Below, one piece after another: positions 17,892 through 27,273 of a stretch of DNA of 64,000 bases; position 1 is the first letter of the stretch; the number at the start of each line of letters is the position of its first letter. Source of the DNA: Fen-1135 sp963705275 (GTDB lineage: Bacteria > Desulfobacterota > Syntrophia > Syntrophales > UBA2185); NCBI GenBank assembly GCA_963705275.1, contig OY970063.1, forward strand, positions 496,001 through 560,000, written 5' to 3'. The notes below the pieces were generated by a model. It did no database searches, had not been told where the DNA came from, and saw nothing but the letters and a program-made list of their open reading frames with translations. The position numbers and the translations under genes were made by a program.

Positions 17892-19574
17892 TCACCTGCG
17901 GCAGAGTTCCAGCATCTCCCGGGCATGTTCCCTGGTCTTCTTTGTGAGCTCTGTACCGCCGAGCATTCTCGCAATTTCGTCCAGCCTGTCCTTTTCGGAA
18001 AGGACATCAATGGAGGCGATTGTCCTTTCACCGGAGACGGTTTTTACGACACGGTAATGCGTGTCGCCGAAGCAGGCAATCTGCGGAAGATGTGTTATGC
18101 ACAGGATCTGATGATGCTTCGCTACATCCTTGAGCTTCTTGCCCAGACCCTCCGCCGTCGCCCCGCCAATGCCGCTGTCTACCTCATCAAAAATGATCGT
18201 TCCCACCGAACCGGTATTTGCCAGGACATTTTTTAAAGCGAGCATAATGCGCGACAGCTCCCCGCCGGAGGCAATACGGTTCAGCGGTTTTAAGGACTCT
18301 CCCACATTAGTGGCAAGAAAGAACTCAACTTCATCGATCCCTCTGGGATTAAATAAGCCTGATCCCCGATTACCCTCCTGCGTCTTAAAGACGACCTCAA
18401 ATACAGCATTCTCCATTTTCAGAGAATGTATCTCCCATTCTATTGCCTTTTTCAGAACTGATGCAGTATCTCTCCGCCTCTTGGACAGGTCGCGTGCCTT
18501 CTCAAGCAGTTTCGGACTAAGCGCTTCAAGCTCTTTCGACATCTTCTCAATCTCATCGTCAACAGACTCGATCGCCTTCAATTCTTCCCCGATTTGCAGC
18601 CTCCTCTGTAATACCTCTTCCAAAGTGCGACCATACTTTCGTTTCAGCATGCCTAGAAGCTCCAGGCGATCATCAATAGTCTCAAGTCTCGCTGGATCAT
18701 AAGAAAGGTTCTTCATGTAGTCCCTGAGCGCTAAGGCAACCTCTTCAAGCTGATAATATATGTTATCCAAATCCACATCAGACAGTCTCAACCCCGTATC
18801 AATCTTCTTGATCTCCCTTATGCTCGCGATTGCGCCACGAAGTTCTCCGAGGACGGAACCAGCTCTTCCGTAAAGTATGTCATGGGCGGCGGCGGCGTAT
18901 TCCATCAATCTCTGCACATTGTTTAGAACCTTCTTTTCCTCGAGGAGGGCAGCATCTTCTCCAGGGCGTATCCCCGCGTCGTCAATCTCCTTGAATTGAA
19001 ACCGGAGAAGATCTTCCCGCTCGCCTCTGGTCTTTTTGACAGACAAATGCTCCCCGATTTTTTCCTTTAAAGAAAGATATTGCCCATACATATCCGCATA
19101 TTCGAGCCTGATCGGAAGAAGATCGCCGAATTCATCCAGAATATAGATGTGGTTATCTGCATTCAGAATTACCTGATGCTCGTGCTGGCCGCAGATGTTG
19201 ATTAGAGCTTCACTGATGGCTGAAAGCATGCCTAAGGTGGCCAACTGCCCGTCGATATACACGCGATTCTTTCCTGTACGCGAAACGATCCTCTTGAGGA
19301 TCAGTTCCTTCCCCACATGGAAGCCCATTTGTCGTATTCTCTTCTTCAGCTCATCTTTTTCACCAATGTCGAAGAGAGCCTCAACCGTCGCCGATTCTTC
19401 GAAGGATCTGATCATATCGGCTGATGCCCGCTCCCCGAGAAGGAGGCTTACTGCCCCGATGATAATAGATTTCCCGGCCCCTGTCTCCCCGGTAATCACA
19501 TTGAGACCGTCGGTAAAAGAGACCTTCATCTCATCAATAATGGCAAAATTTCTGATGCTAAGTTCTGTTAACAT
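17892..19574 (-). CDS. recN: DNA repair protein RecN
   Basis: SMC-like ATPase that acts early in repair of double-strand breaks. The 560-residue protein has Walker A GETGAGKS at 29-36, a long coiled-coil region (about 150-370) and a C-terminal ABC half with the signature LNRIASGGELSRIMLALK and Walker B TIIFDEVDSGIGG. Start and end follow the family pattern (MLTELSIRNFAIIDEM). It starts one base before the nadK stop, a frequent nadK-recN operon. Confidence 0.96.
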   Translation of the reverse strand: MLTELSIRNFAIIDEMKVSFTDGLNVITGETGAGKSIIIGAVSLLLGERASADMIRSFEESATVEALFDIGEKDELKKRIRQMGFHVGKELILKRIVSRTGKNRVYIDGQLATLGMLSAISEALINICGQHEHQVILNADNHIYILDEFGDLLPIRLEYADMYGQYLSLKEKIGEHLSVKKTRGEREDLLRFQFKEIDDAGIRPGEDAALLEEKKVLNNVQRLMEYAAAAHDILYGRAGSVLGELRGAIASIREIKKIDTGLRLSDVDLDNIYYQLEEVALALRDYMKNLSYDPARLETIDDRLELLGMLKRKYGRTLEEVLQRRLQIGEELKAIESVDDEIEKMSKELEALSPKLLEKARDLSKRRRDTASVLKKAIEWEIHSLKMENAVFEVVFKTQEGNRGSGLFNPRGIDEVEFFLATNVGESLKPLNRIASGGELSRIMLALKNVLANTGSVGTIIFDEVDSGIGGATAEGLGKKLKDVAKHHQILCITHLPQIACFGDTHYRVVKTVSGERTIASIDVLSEKDRLDEIARMLGGTELTKKTREHAREMLELCRR

Positions 19575-19575
19575 A

Positions 19576-20457
19576 TTACAGATTATTTGTTCCCGTGGGC
19601 GATCCGCCCCATCCCAGCTTCGTTCGCAGGATCTCCATATAGTCCCTGTGAGGTGACGACACGAGATTAGTCACATACGGGGACTTCTTAATAAGTACGC
19701 TATCGCCCGACTGCATGGTATGCGAAACCTGTCCATCGAGGGTCACAGTCGCACCCTCACCCTTCGTCCACATGATTACCTTTATCTCAACGTCATTGGG
19801 AATAATGATCGGACGATTCGTTAGTGTAAAGGGACATATCGGATTTATGATGAAGGAATCCTGCTCAGGAAAGACTATGGGGCCTCCAGCAGAGAGGGAA
19901 TATGCGGTGGAGCCTGTAGGCGTGGAGATGATTATACCATCGGCCCTAAAGGTGGTTAGATACCTGTTATTTACCGTCGTTTCCAGATTTAGGATGCGTG
20001 AAAGATTCCCGCGCGTAATCACCACGTCATTTAAGATGCTCTGCTCCCTGATCGTTTCCCCACCAAGATACAGCGCAATATCCAGCATCATCCTCTTTTC
20101 AGTCTGGTAATCACCTTTGACAATCAATTCCAGAGCGTTCGTCATCTCGCTCAGATTGACCTCAGTCAGATATCCGAACTCTCCGAGATTAATGCCGACG
20201 ATCGGTATGTCATACTCACTGACAAAACGTACAGTCCTGAGGATCGTTCCGTCACCGCCCAAAACAACCAAAAGATCGACCTGCGATGCCAGCTTTCTCC
20301 TATCCAGACCCTCACCCGCGCCTATCTTCCGCGCAATTCCCTCTTCTAAATAGACCTCGATCCGCTTCTCGATGGCCCAGTCTCTGAGCCGAACAGCACA
20401 CTCACTCGATTGCCCTTTTTCGATGTTTGCAATGATACCGATCTTTTTAATGCTCAT
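19576..20457 (-). CDS. nadK: NAD kinase
   Basis: Phosphorylates NAD to NADP with ATP or polyphosphate. The start at 20457 gives MSIKKIGIIANI, the family N-terminus; the frame stays open 42 codons further but those codons are not conserved. The 293-residue protein has GGDGT at 67-71 and the second conserved block ITPTGSTAYSLSAGGPI (seen as ISTPTGSTAYSLSAGGPIV). First gene of the operon nadK-recN-argA-mltA. Confidence 0.95.
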   Translation of the reverse strand: MSIKKIGIIANIEKGQSSECAVRLRDWAIEKRIEVYLEEGIARKIGAGEGLDRRKLASQVDLLVVLGGDGTILRTVRFVSEYDIPIVGINLGEFGYLTEVNLSEMTNALELIVKGDYQTEKRMMLDIALYLGGETIREQSILNDVVITRGNLSRILNLETTVNNRYLTTFRADGIIISTPTGSTAYSLSAGGPIVFPEQDSFIINPICPFTLTNRPIIIPNDVEIKVIMWTKGEGATVTLDGQVSHTMQSGDSVLIKKSPYVTNLVSSPHRDYMEILRTKLGWGGSPTGTNNL

Positions 20458-21057
20458 GGAAATCCCTTGGTTACAATTCTTGGATTTTTCTAGCACAAAA
20501 AAATTTGGTTGTCTATGTGCAGATTCCAAAGTGGTGCTGTTCGGGAGATCTTGTGCATCTGCGTGGCTCGGGCAGAGCAACACTGCACCTCTCCGTATAA
20601 GTGGGAAATGCCCTCTCTTGGTTGAGAGAGGATGACAGGATTTAATTTACATATTTTGACTCCTGTTGAACAAAAACTTTTCTATGCCTATATCGTGGGG
20701 AAAAATGCGTGAGATTAACTATTTCAACTAAGCTATTGATTATACTAGCTATTAATTAATACTGCAAATTTTGCTCTTAGTTAAGAATCGATGTTTTTCA
20801 GATACTTACTGAAATAATTAACAGCTGTATCAACAAGTCTATCCACATCCGAGATCACATCTTCATCTATAGAAAACTAATAGCCGGAGGGATTAGAACA
20901 TGCATGATGCGCTGTATGGAAGGGCAGCGGAAATCCGGGAATCTTGACCCCTAAAGCTCATCATTTTGATTTACGGGTAGGATCAATCAATCTCAAAGAC
21001 TCAATGTTCCGTTAAACAGAAGGTTGGTCAGGTCTATGGCCTCCTCAAGTCTCCCAA
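20458..21057. other. 600-bp intergenic region, no gene
   Basis: Upstream of nadK and downstream of the small exported protein. It is AT-rich between about 20640 and 20880 and must hold the nadK promoter. One short hairpin, CTCTC-TTGGTT-GAGAG near 20613-20628, was seen. No family-like open frame and no DnaA-box cluster were found. Confidence 0.55.
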
Positions 21058-21423
21058 TTATCTCTGCTTATCGGATGACCCGTCATTCTCAGGACTTTTT
21101 TCCACAGCCGGAGATTGCAGTTCCCTGCTCGGGGCTTTGGCCCGCATCCGCTCCCCGCTGAACCCCCCTATGGGTCTCGTAAAGGTATAATTGAAGGGTT
21201 CTGCGACAAGCGTCTGTGCCGTAGCACCGACGCTCTGGCTTGGGATCGAAAAAGGCAATGACACGATAAAGACTGCGGTGCCAACCACCGTTGCCACGAG
21301 ACTCACCGGTCTAACGAGCAGAATATCCACAGTGGTCTCAAAGGCCCGGTCATTCGCGAAAGCGGGCACCGAGGCCATGATAATACAGATAGCAATAAGT
21401 ATCGTTACTGTTAGTTTCTTCAT
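21058..21423 (-). CDS. Small exported/membrane protein of unknown function
   Basis: The start at 21423 has GGAGG eight bases upstream and opens a signal peptide (MKKLTVTILIAICIIM, cut after AFA). The 121-residue product has one more hydrophobic stretch (about 35-60, VSLVATVVGTAVFIVSLPFS) preceded by DILLVRP, then a hydrophilic, probably disordered Ser/Pro/Glu tail. I know similar small proteins from several proteobacteria but no function. It is isolated from other genes by long gaps. Confidence 0.7.
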   Translation of the reverse strand: MKKLTVTILIAICIIMASVPAFANDRAFETTVDILLVRPVSLVATVVGTAVFIVSLPFSIPSQSVGATAQTLVAEPFNYTFTRPIGGFSGERMRAKAPSRELQSPAVEKSPENDGSSDKQR

Positions 21424-21873
21424 GGAAGTACCTCCATAATCTCCTAAAGTGCTCGTGATCCCCATTTATGAAACTTTCCGGAATTGTTATTAGCCAAAAA
21501 GCATGCCGTTCTTATTGCGATTGGGGTCTCTACTTATTTTGTATAAATTCTATCAGAGCTATCGATAAAATGCAATGCCGATTACCCTGCTTCACGCCGT
21601 CGAAATTTCTTAACTTTACATAAGAAAAAGACTAAAGGGAAATATTAGACGTATTCCTTCGAGAACATTTCGTTATCCGCCAAAGGACTGGAATGATTTT
21701 TTTGTATTGCAGTTTATATCACTGCCACTTATATTGTTTTTGCCATGTATCGTCAGAGGTGGGAAATTAGGTCGAGTCCGGCTCAATTTATTGAGTCCCT
21801 CCTGGGCTGCTAATTTAAGCGCTTTTTCAATTTAAAATGTGAGACACTATTCCTGAATCGGTATGTTTCATAG
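21424..21873. other. 450-bp intergenic region
   Basis: Divergent gap between the small exported protein (minus) and the CGGC protein (plus). It is AT-rich and must contain both promoters. No coding frame with support and no strong repeat was seen. Confidence 0.5.
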
Positions 21874-22221
21874 ATGGAACTTATAGGCATAAAATACTGC
21901 GGTGGCTGCAACCCTCTTATCGATCGCCAGGGGTTGGTTCGAGAGATAGAAAAATTGCTCCGCCCCGGTTCACCGCTCGTGATGGAAATAACGACTTCTC
22001 TATGTGAAATAGGGATACTGGTATGCGGATGCCCGATCGCCTGTGCCGACAGGCCCGATGTCCGGGGAATTTTTAAGCATCGGATTCGCGTGGGTGGACC
22101 AACAGTAGATCTGGACTCTGTCGAGGAGGATAAGATGGCATCTGTCATCGTCGAAAAGATCAAGCCTGTTGCAGTCGAAGAGATAGGGCGAGGATGTGGC
22201 CGTTCCATATATTTTACATGA
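21874..22221 (+). CDS. Small Cys-rich protein with CGGCNP motif, function unknown
   Basis: A 115-residue soluble protein without signal peptide. It starts MELIGIKYCGGCNPLIDRQ and carries further Cys in SLCEIGILVCGCPIACADRP and GRGCGR, nine in all. The motif YCGGCNP followed by an R-rich stretch is found in small conserved proteins of anaerobes; a metal or Fe-S site is plausible but not shown. It has no clear ribosome site. It lies 36 bp before the patatin gene on the same strand. Confidence 0.6.
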   Translation: MELIGIKYCGGCNPLIDRQGLVREIEKLLRPGSPLVMEITTSLCEIGILVCGCPIACADRPDVRGIFKHRIRVGGPTVDLDSVEEDKMASVIVEKIKPVAVEEIGRGCGRSIYFT

Positions 22222-22257
22222 AATAATTAGCTGCCTCTTCCTGAAGGCATATATGAA

Positions 22258-23151
22258 ATGACGTCGTCATTTAATTCTGTAGATAATCGAACCGAAAAGT
22301 CGGCAAGCCGGCCTATGGATAAGGCTCTCGTTGTCGAGGGAGGCGCGCTGCGAGGGGTCTTCTCAACGGGGATCCTGGATGTCTTTCTTGAGGCGCGATT
22401 CAATCCTTTTGATTTCTATGTCGGCGTTTCCTCGGGTGCGTCAAATATTGCAGCTTATCTCGCCGAAATGATCGGTCGCAACAAGAGAATATATACCGAC
22501 TATTCGCTGCGGCCTGAGTTCATCGATATAATCAGGTTCATCCGTGGCGGTCATCTTATGGATCTCGACTGGCTCTGGAACACCACCATACGGGAAATGC
22601 GGCTCGACCTGCAGAGGATCTATGCAAAACGGAAACCTTTCATAGTGGTCCTTACAGATGTGCAAACTGGTAAGGCCCTATATAAGCGGACCAGCGCTCA
22701 CGACCTCGAGCATGTTCTTAAAGCTTCCAGCGCCATGCCTCTTTTCTACCGGTCTTCCCCAAATATCGATGAACGTCCGATGACGGATGGTGGGGTGGCG
22801 GATGCCCTCCCTGTAAGCAAGGCCATACGTTTGGGGGCTCGCCGGATCATGGTAATTCGTTCCCGCAATCGAGAATATGTGAAACGCCGCGACCCGTTTG
22901 ATTGCCTCATACGCTGGCGCATGCGGCGTTACCCCTCACTTCAACAGGCTATGTTTGAGCGCGTTTCGCGTTACAATGAATCGGTGAAGCTGATTCATAA
23001 ACCGCCGGAAGGCGTAACCATCATTGAAATCTGTCCGCCGGAAAAATTCCGCGTATCGCGGCTCAGCCAAAATCGTCCCATTCTGGAGGAAGGCTATAAT
23101 CAGGGCCGTGCCCTGGCATCACATGCAATCGCACGCTGGGAAGGCAGATGA
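22258..23151 (+). CDS. Patatin-like phospholipase family protein
   Basis: Serine acyl hydrolase of the patatin/YjjU group, 297 residues. Oxyanion-hole Gly-rich loop EGGALRG at 27-33, nucleophile elbow GVSSG with Ser58, and the second half of the dyad Asp177 in TDGGVADALP. A DUF6363-like C-terminal tail is present. An alternative start at Met20 (22315) would trim a polar N-terminal tail. No signal peptide, so it acts in the cytoplasm or at the inner membrane; the lipid substrate is unknown. Confidence 0.9.
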   Translation: MTSSFNSVDNRTEKSASRPMDKALVVEGGALRGVFSTGILDVFLEARFNPFDFYVGVSSGASNIAAYLAEMIGRNKRIYTDYSLRPEFIDIIRFIRGGHLMDLDWLWNTTIREMRLDLQRIYAKRKPFIVVLTDVQTGKALYKRTSAHDLEHVLKASSAMPLFYRSSPNIDERPMTDGGVADALPVSKAIRLGARRIMVIRSRNREYVKRRDPFDCLIRWRMRRYPSLQQAMFERVSRYNESVKLIHKPPEGVTIIEICPPEKFRVSRLSQNRPILEEGYNQGRALASHAIARWEGR

Positions 23152-23288
23152 ACATTAGTCTCTCTCCAAATATTATCGTCGTTATGACCGGTCAGAATTT
23201 GCCGCATTATTGATTCGCATCAGCACGGGGATGGCCTCAGGGAACTGAAGTCCTTTTTCAAGGGAGCGCTACTCGCGATGGAGCCCAC

Positions 23289-23672
23289 ATGTTTTACAGG
23301 ATAGCAGCCGACATGGTGATCTTCATCCATTTCCTGTGGATAGCCTTTGTCATATTGGGCTTTCCGGTATTACTCTACCTGAATTTTTCCAGATGGAGGG
23401 TATTTCATTTACTCGCTTTGATCGCCATGATCGTCATGCAATTGACTGAGACTATCTGTCCCCTGACCTACCTTGAAACTTATCTCAAATCTAAAGGTGC
23501 ATCGAGTCGCGTATACCCCGGCCAGTTCACCATAGATACAATTGAAAAACTGATCTATGTTGAGGATTTGACCCTTGAAAAAATTACACACGCGACAATC
23601 ATATTTCTTGCTTTGGTCTTGCTCTCATTTTGGTTGAAGCCTGTCACCTTCAAGAGGCAAACAAGGGGTTAG
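23289..23672 (+). CDS. DUF2784 integral membrane protein
   Basis: A 127-residue protein with about four hydrophobic helices. It shows the family features: an early FIHFLWIAFVILGFPVLL, then TETICPLTYLETYLK with the conserved CPLT-LE. It has GGAG five bases before its start. DUF2784 proteins are of unknown function. It stands alone between the patatin gene and the SpoIID gene. Confidence 0.85.
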   Translation: MFYRIAADMVIFIHFLWIAFVILGFPVLLYLNFSRWRVFHLLALIAMIVMQLTETICPLTYLETYLKSKGASSRVYPGQFTIDTIEKLIYVEDLTLEKITHATIIFLALVLLSFWLKPVTFKRQTRG

Positions 23673-23826
23673 ACATTGAATTATCGCCCTATTTCTGATA
23701 TGGGCGTGCATGTTATACTAATTCAATTGCATTTTCCTGCTTTCCTCCTTTCGCCGGGATAGGATTGAGACGAACAGGCATAAATATTTGGGACAGGCTT
23801 AGATCTGTGCCGCCATTTATCGCGTT

Positions 23827-25158
23827 ATGAATGAAGAACCGACACTCAGAGTGGGCATCCTGCAGGGCTACAGTGAAGTACTAGGAAGGCTAAACGGCCC
23901 ATTTCTTATCAATGATGCCCTCAGTCTAAGCGGGACGTTCAGGGCCTATGAACGAGAAGGCCGCATCCTCCTTGCCGATGCTGCGGGACATGAGATAATC
24001 CATGAGAAAGAAGTTCGGTGCACCCCCGTCGATGATTCAACCTTCACCCTCCTCGATGTGATGATCGGTGTGAATTTCCACTGGCAGAGAAAACAGGAAC
24101 AAACTTTCCGCGGAGAACTGAGGCTCATCCTAGACGAAAGCGACAAGCTCGTTGCCGTCAATAGAATTCCTTTGGAAGATTATTTATCAAGTGTCGTTTC
24201 CTCAGAAATGAATGCTGAAGCGGGGTTGGAATTCCTCAAGGCCCATGCAATTGCGTCACGTAGCTGGCTTGTGTCCATGCTCGGAATGGCAGGCAAGGCA
24301 GTGCACGGAGGAAATGCATCGGCCGGTCCAGACCGGCAAACTAAAGAGCACATCAGGTATTACCAGAGGGTTGACCACACGCTTTTTGACGTCTGTGCGG
24401 ACGATCATTGCCAGCGGTATCAGGGCATCAGCCGGCCAATGTCTGATAACGCCCGGCAGGCAGTTGAGAGAACACGCGGCCTGTTTCTCGTCTACAACAA
24501 TGAGATCTGCGATGCCCGTTATCATAAAGCCTGCGGCGGTCTGACGGACAATTTCGCAAATACTTGGGATGGTGTCACCGTCCCATATCTCACGTCCGTC
24601 CCGGACTCTGCTGTCCCGTATGATCCGATCCGCACGGAGGCCGAAGCCAGGAAATGGATTCTGGGAGATCCGGGGGCATATTGCAATACTGAAGACCCCA
24701 ATGTCCTGCGCAGGATTCTCCCCTCCTTCGATCATGAAACGGCGGATTTTTTCCGCTGGAAGGTGGCGTATACACGCACAGAACTGGAGGATATCGTCCG
24801 GGAAAAATCGGGGGTGGATTTCGGCAATCTCCTCTCTCTCACTCCGGTTGAACGCGGCCCCTCCGGCCGCATAGTGAGGCTGCAAATCGCAGGATCGAAA
24901 AGAACTCTGACCATAGGCAAGGAGCTCGAGATCCGTCGCTGGCTCTCACGCAGTCATCTTTACAGCAGCGCATTTGTCGTTTGTGCGGAGAATGATAAGT
25001 CCGGCCTTCCAGTCCGCTTTATCCTGCATGGCGCCGGATGGGGACACGGCGTAGGCTTATGCCAGATAGGGGCAGCCGTAATGGCCATAAAAGGCTTTAC
25101 GTCAGAATCTATTTTGAAACACTACTATAGTGGTGCGGAGCTTCAGAAGCTTTACTGA
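23827..25158 (+). CDS. SpoIID/LytB domain protein without export signal
   Basis: SpoIID-domain proteins act on murein: sporulation SpoIID is a lytic transglycosylase on peptide-free strands, LytB an amidase enhancer. The 443-residue product carries the domain from about 95 on (IPLEDYLSSVVSSEMNAEA, LKAHAIASRSWLVS) and its C-terminal hallmark GAGWGHGVGLCQIGAAVMA. An in-frame stop lies just upstream, so the start is firm, and the N-terminus (MNEEPTLRVGILQG) is no signal peptide: it appears cytosolic. It is 9 bp before the MurU-like gene, which ties it to cell-wall recycling. Confidence 0.9.
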   Translation: MNEEPTLRVGILQGYSEVLGRLNGPFLINDALSLSGTFRAYEREGRILLADAAGHEIIHEKEVRCTPVDDSTFTLLDVMIGVNFHWQRKQEQTFRGELRLILDESDKLVAVNRIPLEDYLSSVVSSEMNAEAGLEFLKAHAIASRSWLVSMLGMAGKAVHGGNASAGPDRQTKEHIRYYQRVDHTLFDVCADDHCQRYQGISRPMSDNARQAVERTRGLFLVYNNEICDARYHKACGGLTDNFANTWDGVTVPYLTSVPDSAVPYDPIRTEAEARKWILGDPGAYCNTEDPNVLRRILPSFDHETADFFRWKVAYTRTELEDIVREKSGVDFGNLLSLTPVERGPSGRIVRLQIAGSKRTLTIGKELEIRRWLSRSHLYSSAFVVCAENDKSGLPVRFILHGAGWGHGVGLCQIGAAVMAIKGFTSESILKHYYSGAELQKLY

Positions 25159-25167
25159 AGAAAGGCT

Positions 25168-25890
25168 ATGCGAAAATCACCTATCAGAACTTCTTTCATT
25201 CTCGGCGCCGGGCTGGGAACGCGCCTGCGCCCTCTGACCGATAACTGCCCGAAACCGCTCCTGCCCGCAGGCGGACGCCCGATGATCACTCATGCAATGG
25301 ATCATCTTATATCTGCGGGTATAGAACGCTTCATCGTCAATACCCATTATTTTGCAGAGGCATACCATAAGGCATTCCCGGATCGGCAATGGCGGGGGAT
25401 TCCAATAATCTTCCGGTATGAACCTGTGCTTCTGGATACAGCGGGGGGCATAAAGAACATAGAAGATCTCCTTGACGGCGACGAAAGGATCCTCGTTTAC
25501 AATGGCGACACCTTTACGGACCTGCCGCTTACTCATCTCATCAATGCACACTACGCGATGCGGAAGGAAGTCACCCTGGCTCTGAGAAGCAGTGGTTCTC
25601 CTTTGAACGTCAATCTGAACGCACGGGGCGATATATGTGACCTGCGGCATACACTGGGCGACCGCGGTGTTAAGAGCTGTTTATTTACGGGCATCTATAT
25701 CGTGGAAAAAGCCTTTCTCCGACGCCTCACAGAGGGCCGCAAAGAATCGATTGTCCCTGTCCTTGTCGCCATGATCAGGGAAGAACCTGGATCGGTGGCG
25801 GGGATAATAATCGATGAAGGTCGCTGGTATGATATCGGATCTGTGGCGGAATATGAGAGGATAAATTCATTGCTCGCAGGATCGAGGTAA
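25168..25890 (+). CDS. murU: Sugar-1-phosphate nucleotidyltransferase, MurU-like
   Basis: A 240-residue GT-A-fold nucleotidyltransferase with the activating motif LGAGLGTRLRPLTDNCPKPL and the metal-binding YNGDTFTD. In Pseudomonas, MurU joins UMP to MurNAc-1-phosphate in the MurNAc salvage pathway. That identity is favoured here because the next gene is an AmgK-like kinase, the partner enzyme. It could alternatively use another hexose-1-phosphate (HddC- or mannose-type). It starts 9 bp after the SpoIID gene. Confidence 0.75.
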   Translation: MRKSPIRTSFILGAGLGTRLRPLTDNCPKPLLPAGGRPMITHAMDHLISAGIERFIVNTHYFAEAYHKAFPDRQWRGIPIIFRYEPVLLDTAGGIKNIEDLLDGDERILVYNGDTFTDLPLTHLINAHYAMRKEVTLALRSSGSPLNVNLNARGDICDLRHTLGDRGVKSCLFTGIYIVEKAFLRRLTEGRKESIVPVLVAMIREEPGSVAGIIIDEGRWYDIGSVAEYERINSLLAGSR

Positions 25891-26030
25891 GAGCGGCCCT
25901 TCATTACAAGACCCTTTTGCAGGCCGAGGACTTAACTTTATACCCGCTGAGATTTCCTTTCGTCAAGCGGGTGTCAGCAACGGAGACCAATTTGGAGGAA
26001 TGATATCGTAAGGTATCTTAGAAAAGGCCG

Positions 26031-27119
26031 ATGCATCAAGATGATAAAATGCTCCACTTCGTACGCAAGGCACTGCGGCTTGGGAGATCAGATACCCTGA
26101 CCATCATGCCTATGGCCAAACGTGGATCAAGCCGGGCCTTTCAACGAATCAAATATGAAGATCATGGCTCCGTCATTCTTATGTGCTATGACCACGTGCG
26201 CAGAGAGAACAACTACTACGCTGCCATTGCCGACTTCCTCCTGCAGATCCATATCCCCGTCCCGCGCATTCTGGCGCACGACCATCTGATGGGCTTCATC
26301 GTCATGGAGGACCTGGGAGATAGAGACCTGTGGTCCTATAAGGATGATCCGTGGACAAGAAGGAGTGCATATTACCGCGCGACCCTCTCCATTGCACAGA
26401 GACTCCATACCTTTCCCGTCGAAGATTTCCCTTTTGATAAAGTCCCTCTGATGGAAGGATTCAGCCTCGACCTTTACCGATGGGAGCGAAATTACTTCAT
26501 GGACAATTTTGTTCACGCCGTCTGTGGCATCAAACTCAATCCACGGGAAACAAGAGATTTAGAGGACGAATTGAACGGCTTGTCGGGGCGGCTTGAGGAT
26601 GCAAAACCCAGCCTTGTGCATAGAGATCTTCAATCGCAGAATGTGATGATATGCAAGGACCAGCCGGTATTCATAGACTTTCAAGGCATGCGGGTCGGCA
26701 ATTTTTTTTATGACCTGGGGTCACTGCTCTATGATCCCTATGTCTCCCTGACGGAGGATGAACGGATGGAGCTGCTCTTTCATTACTACAAACTTCCGGC
26801 TTGCGACGGCACAGACACTTTACAAAATGATATATCTTCGGGCGATAAAGTCGCCAAAGTTAAGCAGGTGAATGCTGATATGCGACAAACGGACTGGACG
26901 GTATTTCAGGATAGATTTAGGGACGCGTCGGCACAGCGCCTCATGCAGGCGCTCGGCGCTTATGGTTTCCTGGGACTGAAGAGTGGTCTTTCAGAATTTC
27001 TCACACATATCCCCAAAGGCATTACAAATCTTGCTGACAGCGCTGCGCGCGCAAAACAGCTGCCATTGCTTAACGATCTGGCGCTGAAATGTCAGCAGTC
27101 TCTCGGACGCAAATCATGA
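26031..27119 (+). CDS. amgK: Aminoglycoside-phosphotransferase-fold sugar kinase, AmgK-like
   Basis: A 362-residue kinase of the APH fold. The catalytic loop is HRDLQSQN (His197, Asp199, Asn204), and the metal Asp is Asp216 in FIDFQGMRVG. AmgK phosphorylates MurNAc and GlcNAc at the anomeric carbon, giving the substrate for MurU; the two genes are usually adjacent, as here (140-bp gap). A polar insertion at about 263-300 is unusual. A different sugar substrate is possible. Confidence 0.75.
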   Translation: MHQDDKMLHFVRKALRLGRSDTLTIMPMAKRGSSRAFQRIKYEDHGSVILMCYDHVRRENNYYAAIADFLLQIHIPVPRILAHDHLMGFIVMEDLGDRDLWSYKDDPWTRRSAYYRATLSIAQRLHTFPVEDFPFDKVPLMEGFSLDLYRWERNYFMDNFVHAVCGIKLNPRETRDLEDELNGLSGRLEDAKPSLVHRDLQSQNVMICKDQPVFIDFQGMRVGNFFYDLGSLLYDPYVSLTEDERMELLFHYYKLPACDGTDTLQNDISSGDKVAKVKQVNADMRQTDWTVFQDRFRDASAQRLMQALGAYGFLGLKSGLSEFLTHIPKGITNLADSAARAKQLPLLNDLALKCQQSLGRKS

Positions 27120-27273
27120 GAATGCCATGGACAATCTTCCCGCGCAGACAGGCGTCCTGATACGGATTGTCTGCTCGCGGGACCGTTTTGAATTCTTTGC
27201 CGTTGACATCTAATTGCAATCGTTCTATAAAAAAAGAGAGAGAACCTCTCGGCAGCACAGGGTAAATCACTAT

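Noticed and set aside
20458..21057. Replication origin in the AT-rich gap upstream of nadK
   Set aside because: Only one weak DnaA-box-like sequence (CTATCCACA) was seen; no cluster and no dnaA/dnaN neighbours.
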